Shown here piece after piece: positions 18,142 through 27,217 of a stretch of DNA of 64,000 nucleotides. Position numbers and translations under genes: made by a program. How positions within the stretch are numbered: the stretch's first letter is position 1; every line of letters starts with the position of its first letter. Under the pieces are notes generated by a model, which had not been told where the DNA came from, ran no database searches, and saw only the letters and a program-made list of their open reading frames with translations. The DNA is from Teredinibacter purpureus (GTDB taxonomy: Bacteria; Pseudomonadota; Gammaproteobacteria; Pseudomonadales; Cellvibrionaceae): contig NZ_CP060092.1 in NCBI RefSeq assembly GCF_014217335.1, positions 1,319,501 to 1,383,500 of the forward strand. The letters run 5' to 3'.

Positions 18142-19668
18142 ATGAGGGCCTATTTCCAGAAAACTGATACTCGGCTAGCGTTGGCAATATTCACCGCGTT
18201 CGTATTAGTCGGTATATTTTCAATATCCCTATTTGTTCGTTCCTCGCGCGCGCATCAGCAAGAAGTGACACAATTGATGAATTGGTCGCTCGCCGATCAC
18301 GTGTTGCACGACTATATTCTGTTTAGTGATGGGGAGCCAGACTTAGACGCCGCAAAACATAGCTTTCACGAGTTAATGATTCTAGGGCCGAATTTCGAAT
18401 TCTATTTGTTGAATGTTAAAGGCGAGATTCTCGCCTACTCTACCGACCCCAATAAAATAAAACGTGAACGCGTAGATATTGTGCCAATTAATCAATTTAT
18501 GGCCGTAACCCCTGATGGGCAGCAACCGATTTACGGTGATGATCCTAGAGCGTTAGACCGTAAAAAAGTTTTTTCTGCTGCGCCTATTATCAGTGGTGAT
18601 AAATTATCAGGCTATATGTATGTCGTATTAGGTAGTGAGATATACGATGACTTTTCGGCCATGGTCGCGCAAAGTAAAAATATACGTTTAGCCGTAGGGC
18701 TTTTATTTGCTGGCATACTCTGCAGCCTGTTGGCAACGGTACTATTAACGCGAATTGTTACAAGGCCGTTGCGTGAACTCGCCTTGCAAGTGAGCGACCT
18801 GAGAGAAAAAGGCTTCGCCGATAGCCCATTAAACCTTGATGGTGGTGGCGATAAACAGTGGGTGCAGCTTCAAAAATGGGCCTGTGACAGCGAAAATGAA
18901 ATTGACATATTGGGTAGCGGTTTTTTAAAGTTATTAAATAAACTCGATGAACAATATAAAAATGTTATTACTATCGATCAATTACGCAAGGAGCTGTTAT
19001 CGCATGTGTCCCACGATTTGCGTACGCCATTATCTTCACTATTGGGGTATTTAGAAACATGGGAAATGAACCAGACAACGCTATCACCTGAAAAAAGTGC
19101 AGAATATATTGCGACGGCCAAAAAAAGCGCGCAAAAAATATCAAAACTGGTAGAACAGTTATTTGAACTGGCCCACCTCGACAGCGGCAACGTTCAAGTG
19201 AATATTGAATCATTTTCGATTGCCGAATTAGTCGATGATGTTATTCAAAAGTTTCGTTTTACAGCGGCTGAGAAGCATTTAAGCTTAAGCGTATCACCGA
19301 GAGATAGCCGCATACAGGTTATGGGCGATATTGAAAAACTCGAGCGTGTATTCACGAATCTAATCGATAATGCCATTCGCCACAGTAAAATGGGCGGTAG
19401 CATAACCGTACTGCTATCCAAGGATTCTCGTCTAGTGGCCGTCGAGGTTACCGATAATGGTATTGGCATACCTTCCAGTGATATCCCTCATGTATTTGAA
19501 CCTCATTTTAAAGCCGGCAACAGCATACGCGGGAATACCTCGCACGGTGGGCTGGGTCTCGCAATTACCGCAAAATTATTGGGGTTACATCAATCGGCCA
19601 TTACTGTAGAAAGTGAAGAAGATAGTGGTACAACCTTTTCATTTAGGTTACCGTCTGTTGAAGCGTAA
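18142..19668 (+). CDS. membrane sensor histidine kinase paired with the OmpR-type regulator
   Basis: 508 residues. Membrane helix 12-32, a periplasmic sensor region of about 145 residues (36-180; PAS/Cache-like with FEFYLLNVKGEILAYS), a second helix 183-203, HAMP, then HisKA with SHVSHDLRTPL (His291) and an ATPase domain with N-box NAIRHS, DNGIGI and GGLGLAI. An SD (AAGGA) precedes the ATG. The sensed signal is unknown; the periplasmic domain and spondin neighbours suggest an envelope or surface cue. Confidence 0.93.
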   Translation: MRAYFQKTDTRLALAIFTAFVLVGIFSISLFVRSSRAHQQEVTQLMNWSLADHVLHDYILFSDGEPDLDAAKHSFHELMILGPNFEFYLLNVKGEILAYSTDPNKIKRERVDIVPINQFMAVTPDGQQPIYGDDPRALDRKKVFSAAPIISGDKLSGYMYVVLGSEIYDDFSAMVAQSKNIRLAVGLLFAGILCSLLATVLLTRIVTRPLRELALQVSDLREKGFADSPLNLDGGGDKQWVQLQKWACDSENEIDILGSGFLKLLNKLDEQYKNVITIDQLRKELLSHVSHDLRTPLSSLLGYLETWEMNQTTLSPEKSAEYIATAKKSAQKISKLVEQLFELAHLDSGNVQVNIESFSIAELVDDVIQKFRFTAAEKHLSLSVSPRDSRIQVMGDIEKLERVFTNLIDNAIRHSKMGGSITVLLSKDSRLVAVEVTDNGIGIPSSDIPHVFEPHFKAGNSIRGNTSHGGLGLAITAKLLGLHQSAITVESEEDSGTTFSFRLPSVEA

Positions 19669-19790
19669 GGCGTAGGTCTGATGTTACGCTTAGTCTCGGT
19701 TAGCGTCTGTTGATACATGTTTTTTCTCGATCGTTGAACGCTAATTACACCTGCTAAACTTTACAGACTATTGGTAGTTGAGAGTGCCGT

Positions 19791-21137
19791 GTGACACAGC
19801 CTTTTAATAGCGGCGTTCGACAAAAGCCGACAGACGCACAAAAATCCCAATACCGAAAGGTGGTTGGCTCTAATCGTCGTCGCCTTATTGAACGTACCGC
19901 CGTAGCGTGGTTAATCATACAGCTTCTTGTCTTCTGCGGTCGGGTGTGGCTGCTGGGTGTGGAAGCAGGTGGGTTGATTAGCGTTGGCGGTCTAATTATT
20001 ACTTTGTCGGTTATAGTGGCTTCTCGCCGGCAGGTGAGTACGCGCGTTCTGTCGTTAGTTCTATTGTTTTCAATTGCCTTGCCTATTATGGCGCTTAGCT
20101 ATGCCTACGGCGGAATACATAGCCCCTTCCTTATCTTGTTACTGTTTTTCCCTGTTGCGACCTTTATGATGGTCAGTCGCTTGATGGGGTGGTGGGCCAC
20201 ATTGTTTGTGTGCTGTTTTTTTGTGGGCCTCAGCGCGCTGGAGTTGATGGCATCGACCTCTTTGAACACTGCATTAACACCTTTTATGGAGGTGATTGTT
20301 CGGTGCGTTTCGTTTGTACTTGCCATTGTCTGTATCAGTGGTGCAGGTTGGTATTACTCCAGAATGTTCGACAAAATGTATTTGTCTATCAAAAAATCTA
20401 ACGAAGAATTACACCGTGTTGCAGAATACAAAACACAGTTCCTAGCGAATATGTCGCATGAATTTCGCACGCCTCTAAATGCCATTATCGGTTTTTCCCG
20501 CCGTCTCCAGCGAAATCTTAAACCGGTGTTATCAGAAAAAGACGCAAAAGGACTCGCCGCAGTCTTACGCAACGGCGAAATGATGCAGGTGCTGGTGAAC
20601 GAAGTGCTTGAAATGGCAAACATTGAAACCGGTGATGTCGAACTGGATATTCGCGAAACCGAAGTTTCAGCGGTTATTCGCACTGTGTTAGAGGCGTTTA
20701 CGAAAGATGCAAGAGAAAAAAAATTAGACTTAACGCTAGTGAGCCCAAATGACAGGACAGAGGTATGGTGCTCTACCGACGGCGAAAAGCTAGGCCAAAT
20801 TTTAACAAATTTGATTTCAAACGCGATTAAATACACGGATGAAGGCAGCGTAATAGTAACGCTAGATCGCACTCTCGAGGAAGAGTTAGTTATTGTTATT
20901 ACGGATTCCGGCTCGGGTATTGCCGATGAAGATCTGCCACGGTTATTCGATCAGTTTAGCCGCGCCCGGAAAGTGGAAAGAAGCAGCATTCTGGGCGCAG
21001 GCTTAGGGTTAGCGTTAACGGCAGAATTAGTAAAGTTATTACAGGCACAAATTTTTGTTAAAAGCGAGGTCGGCGTAGGCAGCGTATTCACAGTTGTACT
21101 GCCGTCTAAACTATCACTGCGGGCCGGCGCCGAATAA
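19791..21137 (+). CDS. second membrane histidine kinase with six-helix sensor region
   Basis: 448 residues with a GTG start. About six membrane helices span residues 35-190 with short loops, a MASE-like arrangement with no large external domain. HisKA follows (FLANMSHEFRTPLN, His223), then the ATPase with NLISNAIKYTD, DSGSGI and GAGLGLAL. No regulator of its own lies next to it, so it may feed the OmpR-type regulator upstream or a distant one. The last 32 bases overlap the end of the convergent P-type ATPase gene. Confidence 0.9.
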   Translation: MTQPFNSGVRQKPTDAQKSQYRKVVGSNRRRLIERTAVAWLIIQLLVFCGRVWLLGVEAGGLISVGGLIITLSVIVASRRQVSTRVLSLVLLFSIALPIMALSYAYGGIHSPFLILLLFFPVATFMMVSRLMGWWATLFVCCFFVGLSALELMASTSLNTALTPFMEVIVRCVSFVLAIVCISGAGWYYSRMFDKMYLSIKKSNEELHRVAEYKTQFLANMSHEFRTPLNAIIGFSRRLQRNLKPVLSEKDAKGLAAVLRNGEMMQVLVNEVLEMANIETGDVELDIRETEVSAVIRTVLEAFTKDAREKKLDLTLVSPNDRTEVWCSTDGEKLGQILTNLISNAIKYTDEGSVIVTLDRTLEEELVIVITDSGSGIADEDLPRLFDQFSRARKVERSSILGAGLGLALTAELVKLLQAQIFVKSEVGVGSVFTVVLPSKLSLRAGAE

Positions 21138-23832
21138 TAAGCTTCTCTAACTCAACGAGAAAGAAGACACTGCTCGACACGAGCACTATGTCTAACCAGT
21201 GGCGTGCAGAAATGTTTGTTGTTCCAAATATGCTTTGTAGCGGTGGTAGGTACGTGAAACACGCCTGAAAAAACACTAAAACGACAATAGCATAAAGCAC
21301 AATTTTATTGCCCAGTAATCCCTCTTTGTTCACTACCGACGCCAATATATAGCGCGCGTTAAATAAATAGAAAATTTCAAACATGACAAGGGTATTGACC
21401 GCGACCGTGCGTGCCACTTCAATAGAGAACTGATTGGTGATTTGCCATAGATATAAACCAATCGTACCTGAAGCTAATATTAGTGAGACGAAAACAATAC
21501 GCCAGACCAGAAAGGGTGAAAGCAGTGCGCGACTCGGGTCTCGAGGTGGCCGTGTCATCACACTTTTTTCGGCAGGCTCAAATGCTAAAGATAATGCGAG
21601 CGTGACAGCGGTGATCATATTAACCCATAAAATCTGTACGGGAGTTAAGGGGAGTTGCTGAAAGCCAAAGAGTACCGAGGCTAATACAATCAGTGCTTCG
21701 CCGCCGTTAGTGGGTAAAATAAATAGAATCGCTTTTTTTAAATTATCGTAAACGGTGCGGCCTTCTTCCACTGCGTGGCTAATAGACGCAAAGTTATCAT
21801 CGGCGAGTACCATTTCGGACGCTTCTTTCGCCGCTTCAGTGCCGTTTTTACCCATGGCAATACCTACGTCTGCCCGTTTTAAAGCTGGCGCATCATTGAT
21901 ACCATCGCCGGTCATAGCGGCAACAAAACCCCGCTCTTGCAACAGTTTAACCAACCGTAATTTATGCTCAGGGTCAACACGGGCATAAACGTCGACGGTT
22001 TCAACCAACTTGCTCAATTCGTCATCGTCCATTACGACTAATTGCTCGCCAATGAGCGCCCGTTCGGTATTCGCTAAGTTAAGCTGCTTGGCGATAGCCA
22101 GTGCAGTGGCGGCATGATCCCCCGTAATCATCTTTACGCGTATACCAGCCTTCTGGCAGAGTGCTACGGAACGAATGGCTTCTTCACGTGGCGGGTCGAT
22201 GAGGCCAAAGAGGCCCAACATAATGAGCCCTTTGTTTACGTCGGAAAAATTGAGTTCCCGTTGATCTTGATTCATGGGCTTTACTGCCACGGCCAATACG
22301 CGTTGGCCTTGTGCGGCGAGTTGTTCAATATGAGACAACCAATATTCGGGGTCAATTTTTTGGAGATCGCCAGAAACGGTCTTTTGCCAATCACACATAC
22401 TCAGTAGCTGTTCTGGTGCACCCTTAAGATAAACTGTTGTCTGGCTATCGTGGCTGTGATGAAGCGTGGCCATAAATCGATGTTCGGATTCAAAAGGGAT
22501 TAAATCGGTACGGGGAAAGCGCTTATTCAATTCGTCTGCCTCTATGCCGGCTTTTAAACCCGCCACCAAAAGAGCGCCCTCCATTGGGTCGCCAACTACG
22601 GTATAAGGCGGTTCGTCGTTAGCGGATAGCTCCAATGCGGAGTCGTTGCAGAGTACACCCGCGTACAGCATTTTCCATAGCACTGGACGTAAGTCTGCGT
22701 CCACCTCGGCGTTGTCGAGTGTGATCGCGCCGTGAGAGTCGTAGCCCGTACCCTCCACTAAAAACGTATGCTCGGCGGTGACTGCACTGCGCACGGTCAT
22801 CTCATTTCGGGTGAGCGTGCCGGTTTTGTCCGAACAAATCACACTTACTGCGCCCAGTGTTTCAACCGCAGGCAATCGTCGCAATATGGCATTACGTTTT
22901 GCCATACGCTGTACGCCTATGGCGAGTGTAATTGTCATGATGGCGGGCAAGCCCTCGGGTATTGCTGCAACAGCGAGGCTTACCGAGGCCAAAAACATCT
23001 CGGTTGGGGCGTAACCTTGTACGCTAATGCCGAACACATAATTTAATGCGGCAACAATAATAATGGCGAAAGACAGCCATCGCCCAAACTCTGCCATTTG
23101 TTTGAGTAAAGGAGTGGTCGTACTTTGCACTTGAGCGACCATGTGGCTAATGCGACCGATCTCGGTGTGTGAACCGGTATTCACCACAACACCGCTGGCT
23201 TGCCCGTGGCTTACCAGTGTGCCGGAAAAACACAAACAACGTCTGTCGCCCAGAGCGGCGTGGGCAGTGACTGTATTGAGATTTTTTTCCACCGCAACGG
23301 ATTCACCCGTGAGTACGGCTTCCTGGATGTGCAAGCCCTTAACGGTGAGTAAACGGAGGTCGGCTGGTACTTTATCGCCAGCATGTAAGGAGACTATATC
23401 GCCCGGCACTAAATCGCGTGCGTCAATAGTGTGATGATGGCCATCGCGCAACACTTCGGCGCTGGGTGACAACATTAGGCGAATTTTCTGTAGTGCATCT
23501 TCTGCTTTGCCTTCTTGGATAAACCCAATGAGTGCATTAAGAATAACAACCGCAAAAATAACGCTCGCGTCTATCAGGTGGTTAAGGAAAAGCGTACCAA
23601 TACCCGCGAGTAGTAATACGTATATCAGTACGTTATTAAACTGCAGTAAGAACCGTATAACGGGGTTCTTGGGCTTACTTGGAGGGAGTTGATTGAGGCC
23701 ATATTCAGCGACGCGTGCTGTCGCTTCTTGTTGTGTTAGCCCTTGTGGGCCGCTGCCAAGCCGAGAGAGTACCGCATTGGATTCTTCTTGGTGCCACGTG
23801 TGAATAACCGATCGATCGATGGATTTCTTCAT
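21106..23832 (-). CDS. P2-type cation-transporting ATPase
   Basis: 908 residues. TGES (175-178) in the actuator domain, PEGLP (292-296) in M4, phosphorylation site DKTGTLT with Asp335, MITGDH and TGDGINDAP in the P domain, and about ten membrane helices. PEGLP and a C-terminal set of helices with NMITAVTLAL fit the Ca2+-ATPase-like PMA1/PacL group that exports Ca2+ or Mn2+; no heavy-metal CPx motif and no N-terminal metal-binding domain. The ion is not certain. Its 3' end overlaps the convergent kinase gene by 32 bases. Confidence 0.93.
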   Translation of the reverse strand: MKKSIDRSVIHTWHQEESNAVLSRLGSGPQGLTQQEATARVAEYGLNQLPPSKPKNPVIRFLLQFNNVLIYVLLLAGIGTLFLNHLIDASVIFAVVILNALIGFIQEGKAEDALQKIRLMLSPSAEVLRDGHHHTIDARDLVPGDIVSLHAGDKVPADLRLLTVKGLHIQEAVLTGESVAVEKNLNTVTAHAALGDRRCLCFSGTLVSHGQASGVVVNTGSHTEIGRISHMVAQVQSTTTPLLKQMAEFGRWLSFAIIIVAALNYVFGISVQGYAPTEMFLASVSLAVAAIPEGLPAIMTITLAIGVQRMAKRNAILRRLPAVETLGAVSVICSDKTGTLTRNEMTVRSAVTAEHTFLVEGTGYDSHGAITLDNAEVDADLRPVLWKMLYAGVLCNDSALELSANDEPPYTVVGDPMEGALLVAGLKAGIEADELNKRFPRTDLIPFESEHRFMATLHHSHDSQTTVYLKGAPEQLLSMCDWQKTVSGDLQKIDPEYWLSHIEQLAAQGQRVLAVAVKPMNQDQRELNFSDVNKGLIMLGLFGLIDPPREEAIRSVALCQKAGIRVKMITGDHAATALAIAKQLNLANTERALIGEQLVVMDDDELSKLVETVDVYARVDPEHKLRLVKLLQERGFVAAMTGDGINDAPALKRADVGIAMGKNGTEAAKEASEMVLADDNFASISHAVEEGRTVYDNLKKAILFILPTNGGEALIVLASVLFGFQQLPLTPVQILWVNMITAVTLALSLAFEPAEKSVMTRPPRDPSRALLSPFLVWRIVFVSLILASGTIGLYLWQITNQFSIEVARTVAVNTLVMFEIFYLFNARYILASVVNKEGLLGNKIVLYAIVVLVFFQACFTYLPPLQSIFGTTNISARHWLDIVLVSSSVFFLVELEKLIIRRRPAVIV

Positions 23833-24263
23833 GATTTTTACTAGTAATCTACAGTTCCAGTTGAGGGTTGTTGTTCAATCCCGAGTCTTACGTATTCAGT
23901 GTAACGTGGCGCCCTACATCGAAACATAATGGCGCGTGAATGAAAATAATTTCACCATTTATAGGAAAAATTGTGACGAGAAAAACTGTCATCTATTCCA
24001 CAGTAAACTGTATTTTTAACGCTTGCCAAGTATCTACAGTGAAAACGCATTCTCTCTCGAATTGAACCCAAGAGGGCGTGTACTACGCGCTTGTCATGAG
24101 TATAGGATGCGAGAATCGGTGGCGCCCGATTTTGCGTCGGTTTGAGCATACGCCCCTTGTCCACGGAGTCATTACCGATGAATGGATGAAACCCTGCCAA
24201 GGTGGATCTGGGTGTCTATACTTTTGGGGTTTAGTTTAGGGTTTTCACCAATCGTGGGCGGTA
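23833..24263. other. divergent promoter region between the ATPase and HD-GYP genes
   Basis: This 431-base gap lies between divergent genes and must hold both promoters. A frame on the minus strand here gives a Cys/His-scattered peptide without ribosome site and is not accepted as a gene. Confidence 0.4.
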
Positions 24264-25715
24264 ATGACAGATAATAAAACCAGTTTTAATGACCACTATC
24301 TACAGCACCTTATCGCCTTAGCTGAGCGTTATCCTATGGTGGTGAGCTTCGACATACATTGCAGCAGTCGAGAGATACCTTACACCGCCGGAACGCCTAT
24401 AGAAGGCCATCAGCTGCAGACATTGGTTGGGCGAACGCTCATTCAGCCAATTGGTATGAACATCTCGATACCGGCAACTTTTAATGCACAAGAATTGGAA
24501 CGTAAGATTACGGATTACTTCTTGCGCGACCCCGTGCTGCATGAACTCTATCAGCTCGTTGACTTAACTGCGATCCAACGTATGGCCGCTGAGCGGCTCT
24601 GCGAACAAGAAAGCCTTGCGCAATATCTATGGGTGATGTCGCGTCGGCTACCAAAGCATTTCGAACGCGCGTTATTTTGCGCATGGACAGCCGCTGCGTT
24701 AGGTGTTCGCAGAAACAAATCTACCGAGCAAATTCTTGAATCGTTTATGGCTGGTATAGTTCACGATATAGGGCTTCTACTGATACCAGAATTTGCATTG
24801 AATGAGCATCAGGACTTAAGCGCTGCCGATTGGCTACAAATGATGCGACACCCCGCCATTGGCTACGAGCTACTGTCATTTTTACCGAATGTACCGGTAC
24901 AGGTTGCGCGTGCTGTGCTGGAACACCACGAAGAAATGGACGGCTCCGGTTATCCCGCCCATAAAATTGCTAAGCAGCTATCGCCGTTGGGGCAACTAGT
25001 GCATTTGCTGGATGGTATTCATGCTATTTACGTAAAATACTTTCAATCACGCGGGCGTACGTTACACGATTTAATCCCGATTATTCAGATGAATCAACTC
25101 TCACGCCCAGGTTTTGCTGCAGCCGATCTTGTGCTTTTGTTGCGTAACTGCACGGCCAGTGAATCGTGCAGCATACCTGAAGAACTGATGCCCGTTTTTA
25201 TTTTACAAGTGCGCGAAAGACATCAATACATTAATCGTTTCGTTGAACAGGCTGAAATTTTTGTTGAACAGAATCAAATGTCGGTAGCGAATGCGCGAAT
25301 CTATTCTCTTAGTTGTTTACTCGAACATATTTGTATTGCGATGAAACAATCAGGCCTTATCAACGATGCCTATATGCGTTGGCTGGATCAAGTAGAGTCG
25401 GAACATCTCAAGCATGCGTACAGAGAAGTCGAGGATGTATTTTTGATGATGCAAGAAATTCTCTTCCACATTCAGCGATTTATGTTGAGGCTGGGTGAAC
25501 TGGTAGAAGAAGATGAAACCACTGTAACGGAGCTTACACCGATATGGGCACCGGCAAAAACCATTGCTCTCATAGAGGGACGGGACAATGCGGTAGAACG
25601 AAAAACGTCAAATAAAGAGTCTCTGGTGAATTTCGGTAAACAATCTACGCCTACCATTCCCGCCGAACTGCATGAATTGTGGTTAACGCAAGTAAGGCAA
25701 ATAAAGCAATTGTAA
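24264..25715 (+). CDS. HD-GYP-domain protein, putative c-di-GMP phosphodiesterase
   Basis: 483 residues. The centre (about 125-270) has VHDIGLL (His167-Asp168), RHPAIGYELL and HHEEMDGSGYP (221-231), the hallmarks of HD-GYP domains. The usual Lys after HDIG is Leu here. The N-terminal 110 residues begin MTDNKTSFNDHYLQHL and the C-terminal 200 residues are helical; I recognise neither. HD-GYP enzymes hydrolyse c-di-GMP to pGpG or GMP. No membrane segment. The gene is convergent with the Rec-EAL gene, 10 bases apart. Confidence 0.86.
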   Translation: MTDNKTSFNDHYLQHLIALAERYPMVVSFDIHCSSREIPYTAGTPIEGHQLQTLVGRTLIQPIGMNISIPATFNAQELERKITDYFLRDPVLHELYQLVDLTAIQRMAAERLCEQESLAQYLWVMSRRLPKHFERALFCAWTAAALGVRRNKSTEQILESFMAGIVHDIGLLLIPEFALNEHQDLSAADWLQMMRHPAIGYELLSFLPNVPVQVARAVLEHHEEMDGSGYPAHKIAKQLSPLGQLVHLLDGIHAIYVKYFQSRGRTLHDLIPIIQMNQLSRPGFAAADLVLLLRNCTASESCSIPEELMPVFILQVRERHQYINRFVEQAEIFVEQNQMSVANARIYSLSCLLEHICIAMKQSGLINDAYMRWLDQVESEHLKHAYREVEDVFLMMQEILFHIQRFMLRLGELVEEDETTVTELTPIWAPAKTIALIEGRDNAVERKTSNKESLVNFGKQSTPTIPAELHELWLTQVRQIKQL

Positions 25716-25725
25716 AACGTCTTCT

Positions 25726-26967
25726 CTAAGCATGCTTATCGTTTAGGTTAACAATCTTTGTCTGTCGAACTGTTTTTTCCCAGTTAGCATGCCACCGTAA
25801 CAATTCATCCATGGGTTTTGGCCTACAAAAAAGATAACCCTGATAGGCATCTACGCCAATATCGCTAATCACCATTAAATCCTTAGAATCGGAAATACCT
25901 TCGGCCACAAGATTTAAACCCATTTCATGCGTTACTTTACGTACAGATTCAACCATTATGCGTAGTACTTTATCGGTATGAATACCATTAATCATTTGTG
26001 CATCAAGTTTTATTTCGTTAAACGGTAGGTTCTTCAGTTGGCGTAAATTCGTAAAGCCTGCGCCGTAGTCGTCCAACGATAATTGGAAACCATGAATACG
26101 CATTCTATTTAAATTTTTCAGCTGGCTCTCTTCTCGAATAGCATGATTTTCGGTGATTTCAATAATGACATTACGTTTCGCGACTAAATGACGATTGAGG
26201 TACTCGTTTAAGGTTTCTGGCAATAAATTGTTATAAAGCTGTAGCGGAGAAATATTGATGGCGAGAGAGCAATCGAGTTGGGTGTGTTCGCGAAATCGCC
26301 TGAATTGGGGGAGCGCTGTATTTAGAACGGCATCGGTAAGCGACTCGATTAATTCAAAACGTTCGGCAACAGGCAAAAAGGCAGCAGGCGAAATAACGCC
26401 GGCACGCCCCATGTTGAGCCTCACTAGGCACTCTAACCCAACAACGGTATTATTCACCGCTGAAATTTTAGGTTGGAAGTAAGTGATAACCTTATTATTT
26501 TTTATCGCCTCGTAGAGTTCTCGGCGCTTAAGGACTTTTTCTTTTCGGGATACCGTAGGGTAGTAACTTTTAATGCGTTTTACCATAAAGGCTATCAGTG
26601 TTCTTTCGAGTGGTTTCTCTGCGGAGCCAAGAACACGTAAGTTGTAATTACTAATAACCTCAAGAGTAAAATCGAGAATTTTTTTGTCCAATGCGGACAT
26701 AACAATAATGCCGCCACGGTAGCGCAACTCATTGAGTTTATGCATAAGTTCAAGGCCATCCATACCCTCCATATGCAAATCGACAAACAGTGCATCATAG
26801 GCTGTTGGGTCCCTTTCCACTCGAGTATAAGCTTCCTCGCCATTCAAACAGTAGTCAACATTCGACACACCGCAATCGTGTAAAATTGCCGTGAGTGCTT
26901 CACAGATAGCGCGAGAATCATCCACAATTAGGATAGAGGAGTCGTTAAAAGGATCGAGAGAGTTCAC
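25726..26967 (-). CDS. response regulator with EAL domain, putative c-di-GMP phosphodiesterase
   Basis: 413 residues. A receiver domain (10-130) with DD at 16-17 and acceptor Asp63 is joined to an EAL domain (150-395). The signature is ECL (Glu179-Cys180-Leu181) rather than EAL. The remaining catalytic set looks intact: Asn238 in NIS, Glu270 in IEITE, Asp299-Asp300 in DDYGAG, Lys320, Glu356 in VAEG and Gln376 in YQGY. AEGVE is AEGIS here. The domain order resembles RocR of Pseudomonas. A partner kinase is not adjacent. Confidence 0.88.
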   Translation of the reverse strand: MNSLDPFNDSSILIVDDSRAICEALTAILHDCGVSNVDYCLNGEEAYTRVERDPTAYDALFVDLHMEGMDGLELMHKLNELRYRGGIIVMSALDKKILDFTLEVISNYNLRVLGSAEKPLERTLIAFMVKRIKSYYPTVSRKEKVLKRRELYEAIKNNKVITYFQPKISAVNNTVVGLECLVRLNMGRAGVISPAAFLPVAERFELIESLTDAVLNTALPQFRRFREHTQLDCSLAINISPLQLYNNLLPETLNEYLNRHLVAKRNVIIEITENHAIREESQLKNLNRMRIHGFQLSLDDYGAGFTNLRQLKNLPFNEIKLDAQMINGIHTDKVLRIMVESVRKVTHEMGLNLVAEGISDSKDLMVISDIGVDAYQGYLFCRPKPMDELLRWHANWEKTVRQTKIVNLNDKHA

Positions 26968-27217
26968 AATGAAGTCCTTGTTTTGTGCTTATGCGTCATG
27001 CTCATTTATCGATGAGCCACAATCTACTACACCCTCGTGTGAGTCTGTGTGTACATGAGTATAGTTAAATTACAAAAGGTGCTTCTAGAAAACAGGGTAT
27101 ACAATAAAGAAAGTGCCGAATTGAGGGTTCTTATCAAGTTTTTCGTTTTTATTTTAACCTTCAAACATCTTTTGGTTCTTTTTATTCGCATTCTTAATAC
27201 TTAAATGAGCGGCAAAA

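Noticed and set aside
23952..24200. 82-aa minus-strand frame upstream of the ATPase gene
   Set aside because: No ribosome site, atypical composition, and it occupies the shared promoter region of divergent genes.
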